A DNA stretch of 64,000 nucleotides from an uncultured Clostridia bacterium. Lineage in GTDB: Bacteria > Bacillota > Clostridia > Christensenellales > Aristaeellaceae. Shown here one piece after another: positions 35,863 through 45,298 of this stretch; the first letter of the stretch is position 1, and every line of letters starts with the position of its first letter. A program made the translations under genes and the position numbers. Where the stretch lies: the NCBI GenBank assembly GCA_947166705.1, contig CAMVFE010000007.1, forward strand, positions 1 through 64,000. The letters run 5' to 3'. The notes under the pieces were generated by a model that saw nothing but the letters and a program-made list of their open reading frames with translations, was not told the DNA's origin and did no database searches.

Positions 35863-37512
35863 ATGCATTCAATCAAGACCAGGATCACGGCGATGACGGT
35901 GTGCCTGATTGTCGCGGCCGTCCTTACGGTGACGATCCTCTGCGTCGTTTTTATCCGGAACAACGAAAAGCAGGAGTCGGACCAGCTGATGCTCCAGCTT
36001 TGCGAGATCGGACAGCGGAACCTGAACTATTACTTTACGGAAACGCAGAAGGCGGTTTCCGGCGTGACGGCGTTCATCGGCCAGGATCTCGACGGGCTGG
36101 AGGACGCGCGCCTGGCCGCGCATGTTTCCCGGGTCCGGAGCTTTTTTGAGGAGATGGCGCGCCGGACGAACGGGATCCTGACCTATTATTACCGGATCGA
36201 TCCCGAGGTTTCCGAACGGGTGAAGGGCTTCTGGTACACCAATCTTTACGGCGAGGGCTTCACCGAGCACAGGCCGACGGATATTACGGAATACGATACC
36301 TCCGACGAGTCCGTCCTGCGCTGGTTCACCGTGCCGAAGGCGCGGGGGGAGAGCGTGTGGCTTCCGCCCTACATGACGGAGGGCCTGGATGAGGTAAGGG
36401 TTTTTTCCTATAACGAGCCGGTCTTTTACCGGGGACGGTTTATCGGCGTCGCGGGGATCGAAATCGACTACGCCACCGTGGCGGAGGAGATTGACAGCCT
36501 GCGCCTGTACAGGAGCGGCCAGTCCTTCCTGATCAACGGGGAGGGTGAAATCTGCTGCCATCCGCGCATGGACGCGATGGCGGAGAAATCCCATCCGGAG
36601 CTTCTGCCGGAGGACCTGAGCGACAGCACCTTTTTCGGCTACAGCGCGGACGGCGTCCGGAAGAAGGCGGTCTGGCTGCCGCTGGAAAACGGGATGAGGC
36701 TGGTGGTTGCGGTGCCGGTGTCCGAAACGGACGGGGAATGGCGGCGGCTGGTGAACGAGATCGTCATCGCGTCGCTGGCGGTGCTGGCGGTCATGATCCT
36801 GGTCTCGTGGTACTACGCCGGGCGGATTACCCGGCCGCTGAAGGAGCTGACGCAGGCCGCGGAGGAGATAGAGCGGGGCAACTACGACGTGGCGCCGGAA
36901 TACAGCGGAAACGACGAGCTGGGCGTGCTGACGGGCACCTTCCGGAAAATGGCGGAGAACATGGGCAGCCATATCGCGGACCTGAGCCGGAGGGCCAACA
37001 CGGACGCCCTGACCGCCGTCAGGAACAAGGGGGCCTACACGGCGGCCGTGGAGGCGCTGCAGGAGACGATTGCCGACGACCCCGGGGGCGCGGCGTTTGC
37101 CATCGCGGCTTTCGACTGCAACGAGCTGAAGCGTGTCAACGACCGCTTCGGCCACGCAAAGGGCGACGTGTACCTGAAGACCGCCTGCAGGCTGGTCTGC
37201 CGCGTGTTCAAGCACAGCCCCGTCTTCCGCACCGGCGGGGATGAATTCGCCGCCATCCTGCAGGGGCAGGATTTTGAAAACCGCCGGGACCTGATCCGCC
37301 GGTTCCACGAGGAGACGCTGAAGATCAACGCCGCCGCCGCGCACCGGTGGGAGGAGGTGCATCTGGCCATGGGCGTCGCGGAATATGATTCGCTGCTGGA
37401 CCGCTCCGCGCAGGATACGGCCCAGCGCGCCGACCGGATCATGTATCAGGACAAGCGCCGGCAGAAGATGAAGGCCCAGCGCCCCCGCGAAGCGGTAAAA
37501 ACCCCCGGATAA
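35863..37512 (+). CDS. Cache-like sensor + HAMP + GGDEF diguanylate cyclase
   Basis: Extracellular sensor between TMs, HAMP region SWYYAGRITRPLKELTQAAEEIERGNYDV, VFRTGGDEFAAILQG. Confidence 0.92.
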   Translation: MHSIKTRITAMTVCLIVAAVLTVTILCVVFIRNNEKQESDQLMLQLCEIGQRNLNYYFTETQKAVSGVTAFIGQDLDGLEDARLAAHVSRVRSFFEEMARRTNGILTYYYRIDPEVSERVKGFWYTNLYGEGFTEHRPTDITEYDTSDESVLRWFTVPKARGESVWLPPYMTEGLDEVRVFSYNEPVFYRGRFIGVAGIEIDYATVAEEIDSLRLYRSGQSFLINGEGEICCHPRMDAMAEKSHPELLPEDLSDSTFFGYSADGVRKKAVWLPLENGMRLVVAVPVSETDGEWRRLVNEIVIASLAVLAVMILVSWYYAGRITRPLKELTQAAEEIERGNYDVAPEYSGNDELGVLTGTFRKMAENMGSHIADLSRRANTDALTAVRNKGAYTAAVEALQETIADDPGGAAFAIAAFDCNELKRVNDRFGHAKGDVYLKTACRLVCRVFKHSPVFRTGGDEFAAILQGQDFENRRDLIRRFHEETLKINAAAAHRWEEVHLAMGVAEYDSLLDRSAQDTAQRADRIMYQDKRRQKMKAQRPREAVKTPG

Positions 37513-37530
37513 AGCATCCGGGGGTTTTTT
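37501..37530 (+). terminator. intrinsic terminator overlapping the stop of the GGDEF gene
   Basis: acccccggat-aaagc-atccgggggt TTTTT. Confidence 0.85.
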
Positions 37531-37574
37531 GACGGGGCTTTTCAGACTGCGCCCGCGCCGCGCGGGCGGAGGCG

Positions 37575-39047
37575 TCAGAGCGCCTTCAGCTCCTGATAGA
37601 GCGCCAGGTACTGGCTTGCGGAATGGGTCCAGGAGACGTCCTTCTCCATATCCCGGAGGATGATGCCGTTCCACTGGTCGCGCCGGTTATAGTAGACGTC
37701 CCGCGCCCGGCAGACCGCGTCCAGCAGAAGGTCCGCGCGGTAGTGGTCGAAGGTGAAGCCGTTGCCGTCCCCGCTTTCCGGCCGGAAAGGAGCGACGGTA
37801 TCCTTCAGCCCGCCGGTTTCCCGGACGATGGGCACCGTGCCGTAGCGCATGGCGATCAGCTGGGTCAGGCCGCAGGGCTCGAACAGGCTGGGCACCAGCA
37901 GGGCGTCGGCGCCGGCATAGATGAGGTGGGACAGGCTTTCGTCGTACATGATGCACGCGGACACCTGGCCGCGGTAGGCCTCCTCGCAGCGGCGGAAGGC
38001 GCCTTCATACCGGGGATCGCCGGTGCCGAGCACCACGGCCTGCGTTCCGTCCTCCACGATCCGGTCGAACACGGCGTTCACCAGATCCAGCCCCTTCTGG
38101 TCCGTCAGGCGGGAAATCAGCCCCACCATGAACCGGCCGGGATCCTCCTGCAGGCCGAGGCGGCGCTGCAGGGCGAGCTTGTTCTCCGCTTTCCGGGCCA
38201 GGACGTCCTCCCGGCCGTAGGGGGCGGGCAGCATGGAATCGGCGCTGCTGTTCCACTGCTCCACGTCGATGCCGTTCACGATGCCGCTCAGCTTCGCCCG
38301 GTGATAGGACAGATGGCTGTTCAGCCCTTCCCCGTAGAAATCCGTCTGGATTTCCCCGGCGTAGGTCTCGCTGACGGTGGTCACCCGGTCCGCGTAGGTC
38401 AGGCCGCCCTTGAACATGTTGGCCTCGTGGTCCCCGTTCAGGAACACGTCGTAGTTGAAAAGCTCCGCGGGCAGGCCGCTCCAGTGCTTCAGGTGCTCGA
38501 TGCCGCAGATGCCCTGGAACCGGAGGTTATGGATGGTCAGCACGCTGCGGGCGGAGCCGACCGGGGTCGGCGCGAACTGGGTCCGCAGGTAGACGGGGGT
38601 GAGGGCGGCCTGCCAGTCGTGGCAGTGGACGATGTCCGGAACCCAGTCCAGATAGTTCAGCGCCGCCAGCGCCGCCTTGGAGAAGAAGCAGTACTTCGGG
38701 ATATCCTCCCACAGCCCGGTGTAGGGATTGCCCCAGTCGAAGAACTCCCGGTTTTCGATAAAGTCGTAGATCACGCCGTTCATGGTCAGCTCCATGATGC
38801 CCACGAAGAAGCGGCCGCCGTCCCGGGTCAGGTCCATCATGAAGGAACCCTTCCAGGTCATCTGATCCTTGTATTTCTGGGAGATGCAGGCATACAGCGG
38901 CAGGATGACCCGCACCTCGCTCCCCTCCCGTACCAGCGCGCGGGGAAGGGCGTACATGACGTCGCCCAGCCCTCCGGTCTTGACGAAGGGATAGCATTCC
39001 GATCCGACAAAAGCCACCCGGGTTCCGTTTCCGCCGTTCATCTCCAT
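37575..39047 (-). CDS. glgA: glycogen synthase (ADP-glucose, GT5)
   Basis: VGSECYPFVKTGGLGDVMYALPRAL, LTIHNLRFQG, LVPSLFEPCGLTQLIAMRYGTVPIVRETGGLKDTV. Confidence 0.95.
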   Translation of the reverse strand: MEMNGGNGTRVAFVGSECYPFVKTGGLGDVMYALPRALVREGSEVRVILPLYACISQKYKDQMTWKGSFMMDLTRDGGRFFVGIMELTMNGVIYDFIENREFFDWGNPYTGLWEDIPKYCFFSKAALAALNYLDWVPDIVHCHDWQAALTPVYLRTQFAPTPVGSARSVLTIHNLRFQGICGIEHLKHWSGLPAELFNYDVFLNGDHEANMFKGGLTYADRVTTVSETYAGEIQTDFYGEGLNSHLSYHRAKLSGIVNGIDVEQWNSSADSMLPAPYGREDVLARKAENKLALQRRLGLQEDPGRFMVGLISRLTDQKGLDLVNAVFDRIVEDGTQAVVLGTGDPRYEGAFRRCEEAYRGQVSACIMYDESLSHLIYAGADALLVPSLFEPCGLTQLIAMRYGTVPIVRETGGLKDTVAPFRPESGDGNGFTFDHYRADLLLDAVCRARDVYYNRRDQWNGIILRDMEKDVSWTHSASQYLALYQELKAL

Positions 39048-39224
39048 CTGATATGCCCTCTTTTTTTCAACGATTTGCCGTTTCTCCGGCTGCCTTTAAT
39101 ATATCACAGACCCCGGGCTTTCCACAAGGAGCACTTTTCCGCGTCCGCGGGGCGAAAAAAGCTTCCTGCAAACACCGCACGGCGGCGGCAGCTGCGAAGC
39201 AGAACCTTCCAGCGGTTCGCCGGC

Positions 39225-40145
39225 TCAGGGGGCGGAGCTCAGGTATTTCTTCATCTCTTCGATATACTGCTCTCCCAGGGGGGAGTGCACGCTGTTCTTC
39301 CGGTCGATCCAGCCGATCTCCATGGCCGCGTCCCGGTCGGGATCCTCGGCGGCGAAGGGCACCGTCACGTAGTCGACGCCGCTGAGCTCCTCGCAGATGA
39401 TGCCGGAGCAAAGTGTGTAGCCCTTCAGGCCGACCATCAGGTTCAGCACCGTCGCCCGGTCGCAGCAGCGGATCAGGCGCGCGTATTTTTCCGTGGACAT
39501 GAGCTCCTCTGAGAAATAGAAGGGCGCGTCCCCCTGCTCGAAGGAGATGCAGGGATAGGGGCCGAGATCCTCCAGGGTGATGGAGGCGCGGTCCGCCAGC
39601 GGGTGCCCCTTCCAAAGGTAGACGTAGGCGCCGCAGCTGATCAGGTGATGAAAGCTCAGGCCCTCCTGGTCGAGCAGCTTCATCAGGGGCTTGCGGTTGC
39701 TGTCGTTGAGGTAGATGACGCCGATTTCGCTGCGCATGCGGCTGACGTCCAGAATGACCTCCTGGGTCCGGGTCTCCCGAATGGCCAGCTCATACTCCGC
39801 CACGTCGACCTGCCGCGCCATTTCCACGAAGGCCTTGACCGCGAAGGAGTAGTGCTGGGTCGAGACGGCGAAGCTGGTTCGCCGCTTCTCCATCTTCCCG
39901 AAGGTTTCCATCAGGTTCAGGTACTGGTCCTCCACCTGGCGGGCATAGGGCAGGAAGCGAAGCCCCTCCGTCGTCAGGGTCACCCCCTTGCTGGTGCGGA
40001 CGAAGAGGGTGAGGCCCAGCTCCTTTTCCAGTTCCTTGACCGCGCTGGTCAGGGAGGGCTGGGAGACGAAGAGCTTCTCCGCCGCCCGGCCGAGGGAGCC
40101 CGTTTCCGCGATGGTGATGACGTATCGCAATTGTTGCAGTGTCAT
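39225..40145 (-). CDS. LysR-family transcriptional regulator
   Basis: MTLQQLRYVITIAETGSLGRAAEKLFVSQPSLTSAVKELEKELGLTLFVRTSKGVTLTTEG. Confidence 0.95.
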   Translation of the reverse strand: MTLQQLRYVITIAETGSLGRAAEKLFVSQPSLTSAVKELEKELGLTLFVRTSKGVTLTTEGLRFLPYARQVEDQYLNLMETFGKMEKRRTSFAVSTQHYSFAVKAFVEMARQVDVAEYELAIRETRTQEVILDVSRMRSEIGVIYLNDSNRKPLMKLLDQEGLSFHHLISCGAYVYLWKGHPLADRASITLEDLGPYPCISFEQGDAPFYFSEELMSTEKYARLIRCCDRATVLNLMVGLKGYTLCSGIICEELSGVDYVTVPFAAEDPDRDAAMEIGWIDRKNSVHSPLGEQYIEEMKKYLSSAP

Positions 40146-40396
40146 GGGCGTTCCTCCGTTTTGTATTTTTTGCGTTCTGATTTATTGCGCTGAGTGCCGC
40201 GGGAGTGATACGCTGTTTTTGCGGCGCCTGAGCGGCGGAGCATCCCGCCCGGCCCGGCCGGAGGGGAGCGCCGCCTGTGCCGCCGGGAAGCCTTGTGTTT
40301 GCGGCATTATAAGCCTTTTCCGGCCCGCGCGTCAAGATCCGGAAGCGGGGTTTTTTCGCCCCGGGCATGCTGATTTTGCGGAAAGGCTGTTTGTTT

Positions 40397-40417
40397 TTTG
40401 CGCAGGGACTGCGCAAA
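40397..40417. promoter_or_regulatory. candidate operator palindrome in LysR/SBP divergent region
   Basis: TTTGCGCAG-GGA-CTGCGCAAA, perfect 9-bp arms. Confidence 0.55.
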
Positions 40418-40573
40418 GAGTGGCAAAGCATTATCGCAAAACCTGACCAAAAAAATCGCAAATAATGAGCAAAATTCGCCGGACAGTCTATTTATTCAGG
40501 GCTTGCATTAGGGCATAATATGAGCAGAAGGAGCGAAGTGCCGCTCCAAAAAAGAAGAATGGAGGAACAAATC

Positions 40574-42244
40574 ATGAAACGTTTTCTGGCAGTCCTGCTG
40601 GCGGCGATGATGGTGCTGGGCCTGATCCCGGCCGTCATGGCGGAAGGCGCGGCGGAGCCCATCACCCTGACCGTTTTCCGCGGCGATCCCGGAGATCAGC
40701 CGGCGGATGACAACAAGATCTACAAGCTGATCGAGGAAGAGTTCGGCGTCAAGTTCGAATTCGAGTTCCTGGCCGGCGACCTGGACGAGACCCTGGGCCT
40801 CAAGATCGCCAACGAGGATTATCCGGATCTGTTCGACGGCGGCAACAGCGCTGACCTGATCATCTCCAACGGCGCGCTGATCAACCTGCTGGACTACATC
40901 AGCCCGGAAAAGACCCCCCGCCTGTGGGCGCACATCGAGCCCCAGAAGGCCCGCCTGATTGAGAAGGATGCCGAGGGCAACGACGTGCTCTACATCATCC
41001 CCAACTACGGCCTGCCGGACGGCCCGCAGATTGCCCTGACGGTCGGCGGCCCCGCCTTCTTCATCCAGAAGCAGGTTCTGGAGTGGGCCGGCTATCCCAC
41101 CATCAAGACCATCGATGAGTACTTCAAGGTTCTGGAAGACTTCATCACCGCGAATCCCACCGACGAGAACGGCAACCCCTACACCGGTTTCGCCATCCTG
41201 TGCGAAGACTGGCGTCACTTCTGCCTGATCAACCCCGTTCAGCACCTGATGGGCCGCCCGAACGACGGCGAAGTGCTGGTCGATGTGAGCAACACCGATT
41301 TCCACACCGAAACCTTCATCGACAAGCCCTATGCGAAGCCCTACTACAAGAAGCTGAACGACCTGTTCCAGAAGGGCCTGATCAACAAGGACACCTTCGT
41401 CATGAACTATGACCAGTACATCGCGGCGCTGTCCAGCGGCACCATCCTGGGCATGTTCGACCAGGCCTGGGACTTCGGCAACGCCACCAGCGCGCTGAAC
41501 GCTGCCGGAATGTACAAGAACACCTTCGTCGCCCTCGGCCCGGTGTATGATCCCGCCGACGTGGACGGCAAGGTCATCGAAGAGCACTACCTGAACGGCT
41601 CCCTGCCGAACGTCCGCCGCGGCTTCGGTATCTCCGTCACCAGCCCCTATGCCGAGCGCATCGTCAACATGTGGGAAGAAATGCTGAGCGACAAGTGGCA
41701 GCTGATCTTCAACTGGGGCATTGAAGGCGAAGACTACTACGTGGAGAACGGCCGCCTGCTGATGACCCCCGAGCAGTACGCCAACACCCAGGACAACACC
41801 TGGATCATGCACAACAAGGCCCGCGCCTTCTTCGAGAGCAGCCCCAAGAAGCAGGGCTGGATCATGGACGGCGAGTTCAAGGGCAACTGCTGGGAGCCCG
41901 GCAACCAGGATGAGATCGTGTTCGGCCTGATGAACGAATATGACAAGAAGTTCCTGGAAGCGTACGGTTTCTCCAAGTTCGCGGACTTCGTGAATCCGCC
42001 CATCGAGCTGGCGCCCTACGGCGAAGCCTGGCAGATTGACTACACGCCCGTGGAAATCGAGCATCAGGACTTCCTGAACATTCAGGACAAGCGCCTGCCC
42101 GAGATCATCATGTGCGACCCGTCCGAGTTCGACGCCAAGTGGGATGCCTTCGTGGAGGAAATCACCCCCAGCGCCACCGCGTTCGGCAACTACATGCAGG
42201 AAGCGGTTCTGAAGGAAGCCCAGAAGGTGCTCGGAAACGAGTAA
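40574..42244 (+). CDS. extracellular solute-binding protein of a carbohydrate ABC importer
   Basis: Signal peptide MKRFLAVLLAAMMVLGLIPAVMA; family-1-like SBP; followed by two permeases. Start moved to 40574. Confidence 0.85.
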   Translation: MKRFLAVLLAAMMVLGLIPAVMAEGAAEPITLTVFRGDPGDQPADDNKIYKLIEEEFGVKFEFEFLAGDLDETLGLKIANEDYPDLFDGGNSADLIISNGALINLLDYISPEKTPRLWAHIEPQKARLIEKDAEGNDVLYIIPNYGLPDGPQIALTVGGPAFFIQKQVLEWAGYPTIKTIDEYFKVLEDFITANPTDENGNPYTGFAILCEDWRHFCLINPVQHLMGRPNDGEVLVDVSNTDFHTETFIDKPYAKPYYKKLNDLFQKGLINKDTFVMNYDQYIAALSSGTILGMFDQAWDFGNATSALNAAGMYKNTFVALGPVYDPADVDGKVIEEHYLNGSLPNVRRGFGISVTSPYAERIVNMWEEMLSDKWQLIFNWGIEGEDYYVENGRLLMTPEQYANTQDNTWIMHNKARAFFESSPKKQGWIMDGEFKGNCWEPGNQDEIVFGLMNEYDKKFLEAYGFSKFADFVNPPIELAPYGEAWQIDYTPVEIEHQDFLNIQDKRLPEIIMCDPSEFDAKWDAFVEEITPSATAFGNYMQEAVLKEAQKVLGNE

Positions 42245-42331
42245 TTCCTATCAGTAAACTCAGGGGGAGAGAACCGGTTCTCTCCCCCTTCCCTGTTTCA
42301 AGTCATCGCTCAACCGAAGGAGGAAACAAGT

Positions 42332-43291
42332 ATGTCGACCATCGGTAAAAGAAGCGCGGGAAACGCTGTGATTCCTGTCAGAAAGAAAAGCTTCTTCCGC
42401 ACGCTGGGAAGCCAGTGGCAGCTGATGCTGATGTCGGTGCCTATGTTCCTGTATGTGCTGCTGTTTAACTACGGCCCCATGTGGGGATGGATCACGGCCT
42501 TCCAGGATTATAAGCCCAAGCTGGGCCTGTTCAACAGCCCCTGGGTCGGGTGGAAGAATTTTGAATGGCTTTTCAGCCGGGAAGATTTTCTGAACAGCAT
42601 CCGGAACACCCTGGCCATGAGCGTCATCAACCTGGTGTTCGGCACCGTTTCCTCCATCCTGCTGGCGATTCTGCTGAACGAAGTCCGCATGAGGGCCTTC
42701 AAGCGCACCGTGCAGACCGTGACCTACCTGCCCCACTTCCTGAGCATGGTTATCGTGGTGGGCATGGCGCAGAATATCTTTGCCAGCAATGGCGCAATCA
42801 ACCACCTGATCCTTTCCCTCGGGCTGTCGAAGCAGCCGGTTTTCTTCCTGGGCGAGGGGCGGTACTTCTGGTGGCTGGTTGGCGTGATCAACGTATGGAA
42901 GGAAGTTGGATGGAACACCATCATCTACATTTCCGCCATGACGTCCATCGATCCCAGCCTGTATGAGGCCGCGTCCATCGACGGAGCCGGCCGCTTGCAG
43001 CGGATTCTGCATGTGACGCTGCCGGGCATCAAGTCCACCTTCGTCATCCTGCTGATCATGAACATTGGCCACCTGATGGAGGCCGGGTTCGAGATTCAGT
43101 ACCTGCTGGGCTCTTCCGTTGTCATGGACTGGAGCCAGACCATTGATGTCTTCGTCCTGCAGTATGGTATTTCCAAACAGCAGTACGGCGTGGCCACGGC
43201 CGCCGGCCTCTTCAAGAGCGTCGTCGCCATCGTGCTGCTGCTCGGCGCCAATACCATCGCCAAGAGGCTGGACGAAGCGACTTTGATCTGA
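42332..43291 (+). CDS. ABC transporter permease (LplB-like)
   Basis: YVLLFNYGPMWGWITAFQDYKP, EAASIDGAGRLQRILHVTLPGIKST (EAA loop). Confidence 0.92.
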   Translation: MSTIGKRSAGNAVIPVRKKSFFRTLGSQWQLMLMSVPMFLYVLLFNYGPMWGWITAFQDYKPKLGLFNSPWVGWKNFEWLFSREDFLNSIRNTLAMSVINLVFGTVSSILLAILLNEVRMRAFKRTVQTVTYLPHFLSMVIVVGMAQNIFASNGAINHLILSLGLSKQPVFFLGEGRYFWWLVGVINVWKEVGWNTIIYISAMTSIDPSLYEAASIDGAGRLQRILHVTLPGIKSTFVILLIMNIGHLMEAGFEIQYLLGSSVVMDWSQTIDVFVLQYGISKQQYGVATAAGLFKSVVAIVLLLGANTIAKRLDEATLI

Positions 43292-43306
43292 GAGGAGGGA
43301 ATACAG

Positions 43307-44221
43307 ATGACAGCCATTCCTGTACAGAAGAGAAAGGCCCGCCGGCATGACGTGGTTTTCCCCGTCGTCAACGCGATCATTCTCATTCTCCTGATGTTTA
43401 TCACCCTCTACCCGGTTCTGAATACGGTGGCGTATTCCTTCAACGACGGCACGGACGCCCTGCGGGGTGGAATCGGGCTGTTCCCGAGGGTATTCAGCAC
43501 GAAGAGCTATGCGGCCATCCTGGAGGACCCGGCGGTCTACCAGGCGGCCTGGATTTCAGCCTCCAAGACCGTGCTGATCACGCTGCTGAACCTTTTCTGG
43601 ACCGGCATGCTGGCCTACACGCTGAGCCGGCGGGAATATGTGCTGCGCAGGGTGATCACCACCGTTCTGGTGCTGACCATGTATATCAACGCGGGGCTGA
43701 TTCCCAACTACCTGCTGATCACCCGGACGCTGAGCCTGGGGAAGAGCTACTGGGTCTATATCATTCCCACCATGTTCTCCTGCTTCAACATGATCGTGAT
43801 CCGGACCTACATCCAGGGGCTTCCGGACGCGCTGGTCGAATCCGCGCGGATCGACGGCGCCGGGGATATCCGGGTTTACTGGCAGATCATCTTCCCCCTG
43901 TGCACGCCGGTCATGGCGACCGTCGCCCTGTTCGTGGCCGTGGGCAGCTGGAACAGCTGGTTTGACACCTATCTGTACTGCGGCGGACAGAAGCAGCTGC
44001 ACAGCCTGCAGTACCTGCTGAAGATGAAGCTGGCGACGACCCAGGCCAGCGCCAACGCGGCCAAGACGTCCGTGGACGCCATCAAGAGCACGACGCAGAC
44101 GACGCCGATCACGATCCGCTGCGCGATTACCGTCGTTTCCACCGTGCCGATCCTGGTGGTCTATCCCTTCCTGCAGAAGTACTTCGTTACCGGCATGGCG
44201 CTGGGCGCGGTCAAGGGATAA
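43307..44221 (+). CDS. ABC transporter permease (YtcP/AraQ-like)
   Basis: LYPVLNTVAYSFND, LPDALVESARIDGAGDIRVYWQIIFPLCTPV (EAA-like loop). Confidence 0.92.
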   Translation: MTAIPVQKRKARRHDVVFPVVNAIILILLMFITLYPVLNTVAYSFNDGTDALRGGIGLFPRVFSTKSYAAILEDPAVYQAAWISASKTVLITLLNLFWTGMLAYTLSRREYVLRRVITTVLVLTMYINAGLIPNYLLITRTLSLGKSYWVYIIPTMFSCFNMIVIRTYIQGLPDALVESARIDGAGDIRVYWQIIFPLCTPVMATVALFVAVGSWNSWFDTYLYCGGQKQLHSLQYLLKMKLATTQASANAAKTSVDAIKSTTQTTPITIRCAITVVSTVPILVVYPFLQKYFVTGMALGAVKG

Positions 44222-44256
44222 TCGGCGGGAAGAGCATCCCGAAAGGAGGGATTCCA

Positions 44257-45132
44257 TTGGAAAGCAAACGCCTGGAGGACGGATTCCGCGTGCTGCAGGG
44301 CCAGCGGGAGTTTGTCACCTACCCGGAGGATTCGTCCTTCCGCCTCTGGTTCTCCGATATCCCCTGGCGGTATGATTTTCACCTGCATACCGCGGTGGAG
44401 ATCGTGCTGACGCTGGAGGGATGGGTGGATTATGCCGTGGATTCCCAGATCTACCGGGTGGAGAAGGACCAGATCCTGATCATTCCCCCGGATACGACCC
44501 ATTCGCTGAACATGGGCGAGAATTCCAGCCGGCTGCTGTTTCTCTTCGAGCCGGAGGCGCTGATGACCATGCCGGATTACAAGCGGCTTTCGGCCCATTT
44601 CAACCGGGTGTTCTACCTGCGGGATGAGTCGGAAGCGCACCAGCAGATCCGGGAGCTGCTGCTGAAGGCCTCGGAGTACTACAACGAGCAGCCCCTGCTG
44701 TGGAACACGGCCAGCTTCAGCTGCCTGCTGGAGATCTACGCCATCCTGGGAAACCGGTTCCTGCGGGTGAACCGCCCCTCCTTCGCGCGGAAGGAGCTGA
44801 ACACGGACACGGAGGCCATGACCACCGCGATCGCGTACATCAACAGCCACTTCCGGGAGGATCTTTCCCTGGACCAGGTGGCGGATTTCGTCGGCTTCAG
44901 CCGGTACTACTTCTCCCGTTCCTTCAAGAAGAGAATGGGCTATTCCTACAGCGAGTATCTGGTGCAGAAGCGCCTGCAGTCGGCCGTGGATCTTCTGATC
45001 CGCACCGACCTTCCCATCCGGGAGGTGGCCGAGCAGAGCGGCTTCGGCAGCGTCGCGTCGTTCAACCGGGTTTTCCGGGAGAGCAAAAACTGTACCCCGA
45101 CCCAGTACCGGGCCCTGTACGGGTCCTACTGA
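44257..45132 (+). CDS. AraC-family transcriptional regulator (cupin + HTH_18)
   Basis: TTG start; DFHLHTAVEIVLTLEG; LSLDQVADFVGFSRYYFSRSFKKRMGYSYSEYLVQKRLQSAVDLL...VAEQSGFGSVASFNRVFRESKNCTPTQYR. Confidence 0.93.
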   Translation: MESKRLEDGFRVLQGQREFVTYPEDSSFRLWFSDIPWRYDFHLHTAVEIVLTLEGWVDYAVDSQIYRVEKDQILIIPPDTTHSLNMGENSSRLLFLFEPEALMTMPDYKRLSAHFNRVFYLRDESEAHQQIRELLLKASEYYNEQPLLWNTASFSCLLEIYAILGNRFLRVNRPSFARKELNTDTEAMTTAIAYINSHFREDLSLDQVADFVGFSRYYFSRSFKKRMGYSYSEYLVQKRLQSAVDLLIRTDLPIREVAEQSGFGSVASFNRVFRESKNCTPTQYRALYGSY

Positions 45133-45184
45133 GTCCGGCGCGCGGATCCTGCTTGCGGAAGGATCCCGGGCCGAATGGAAAAAA

Positions 45185-45218
45185 CACGGCTCCCTGCCAG
45201 GAGGAGCCGCGTTTTTTT
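45185..45218 (+). terminator. intrinsic terminator after AraC gene
   Basis: cacggctcc-ctgccagga-ggagccgcg TTTTTTT. Confidence 0.75.
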
Positions 45219-45298
45219 GTGGTACGCCAGGCGGATATCCGGGTTTCGGGAGAGCTGCGCTTATCTGCGTTCGGGGTTTCCCGCGCGGGAAGGCGGGG

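Noticed and set aside
34375-37674. Long antisense ORFs (497 aa, 601 aa) opposite EAL/GGDEF genes
   Set aside because: Same GC-codon-bias artefact; no recognisable domains, and sense frames are well supported.
37623-39512. 629-aa + strand ORF antisense to glgA
   Set aside because: Antisense artefact; glgA motifs are on the minus strand.
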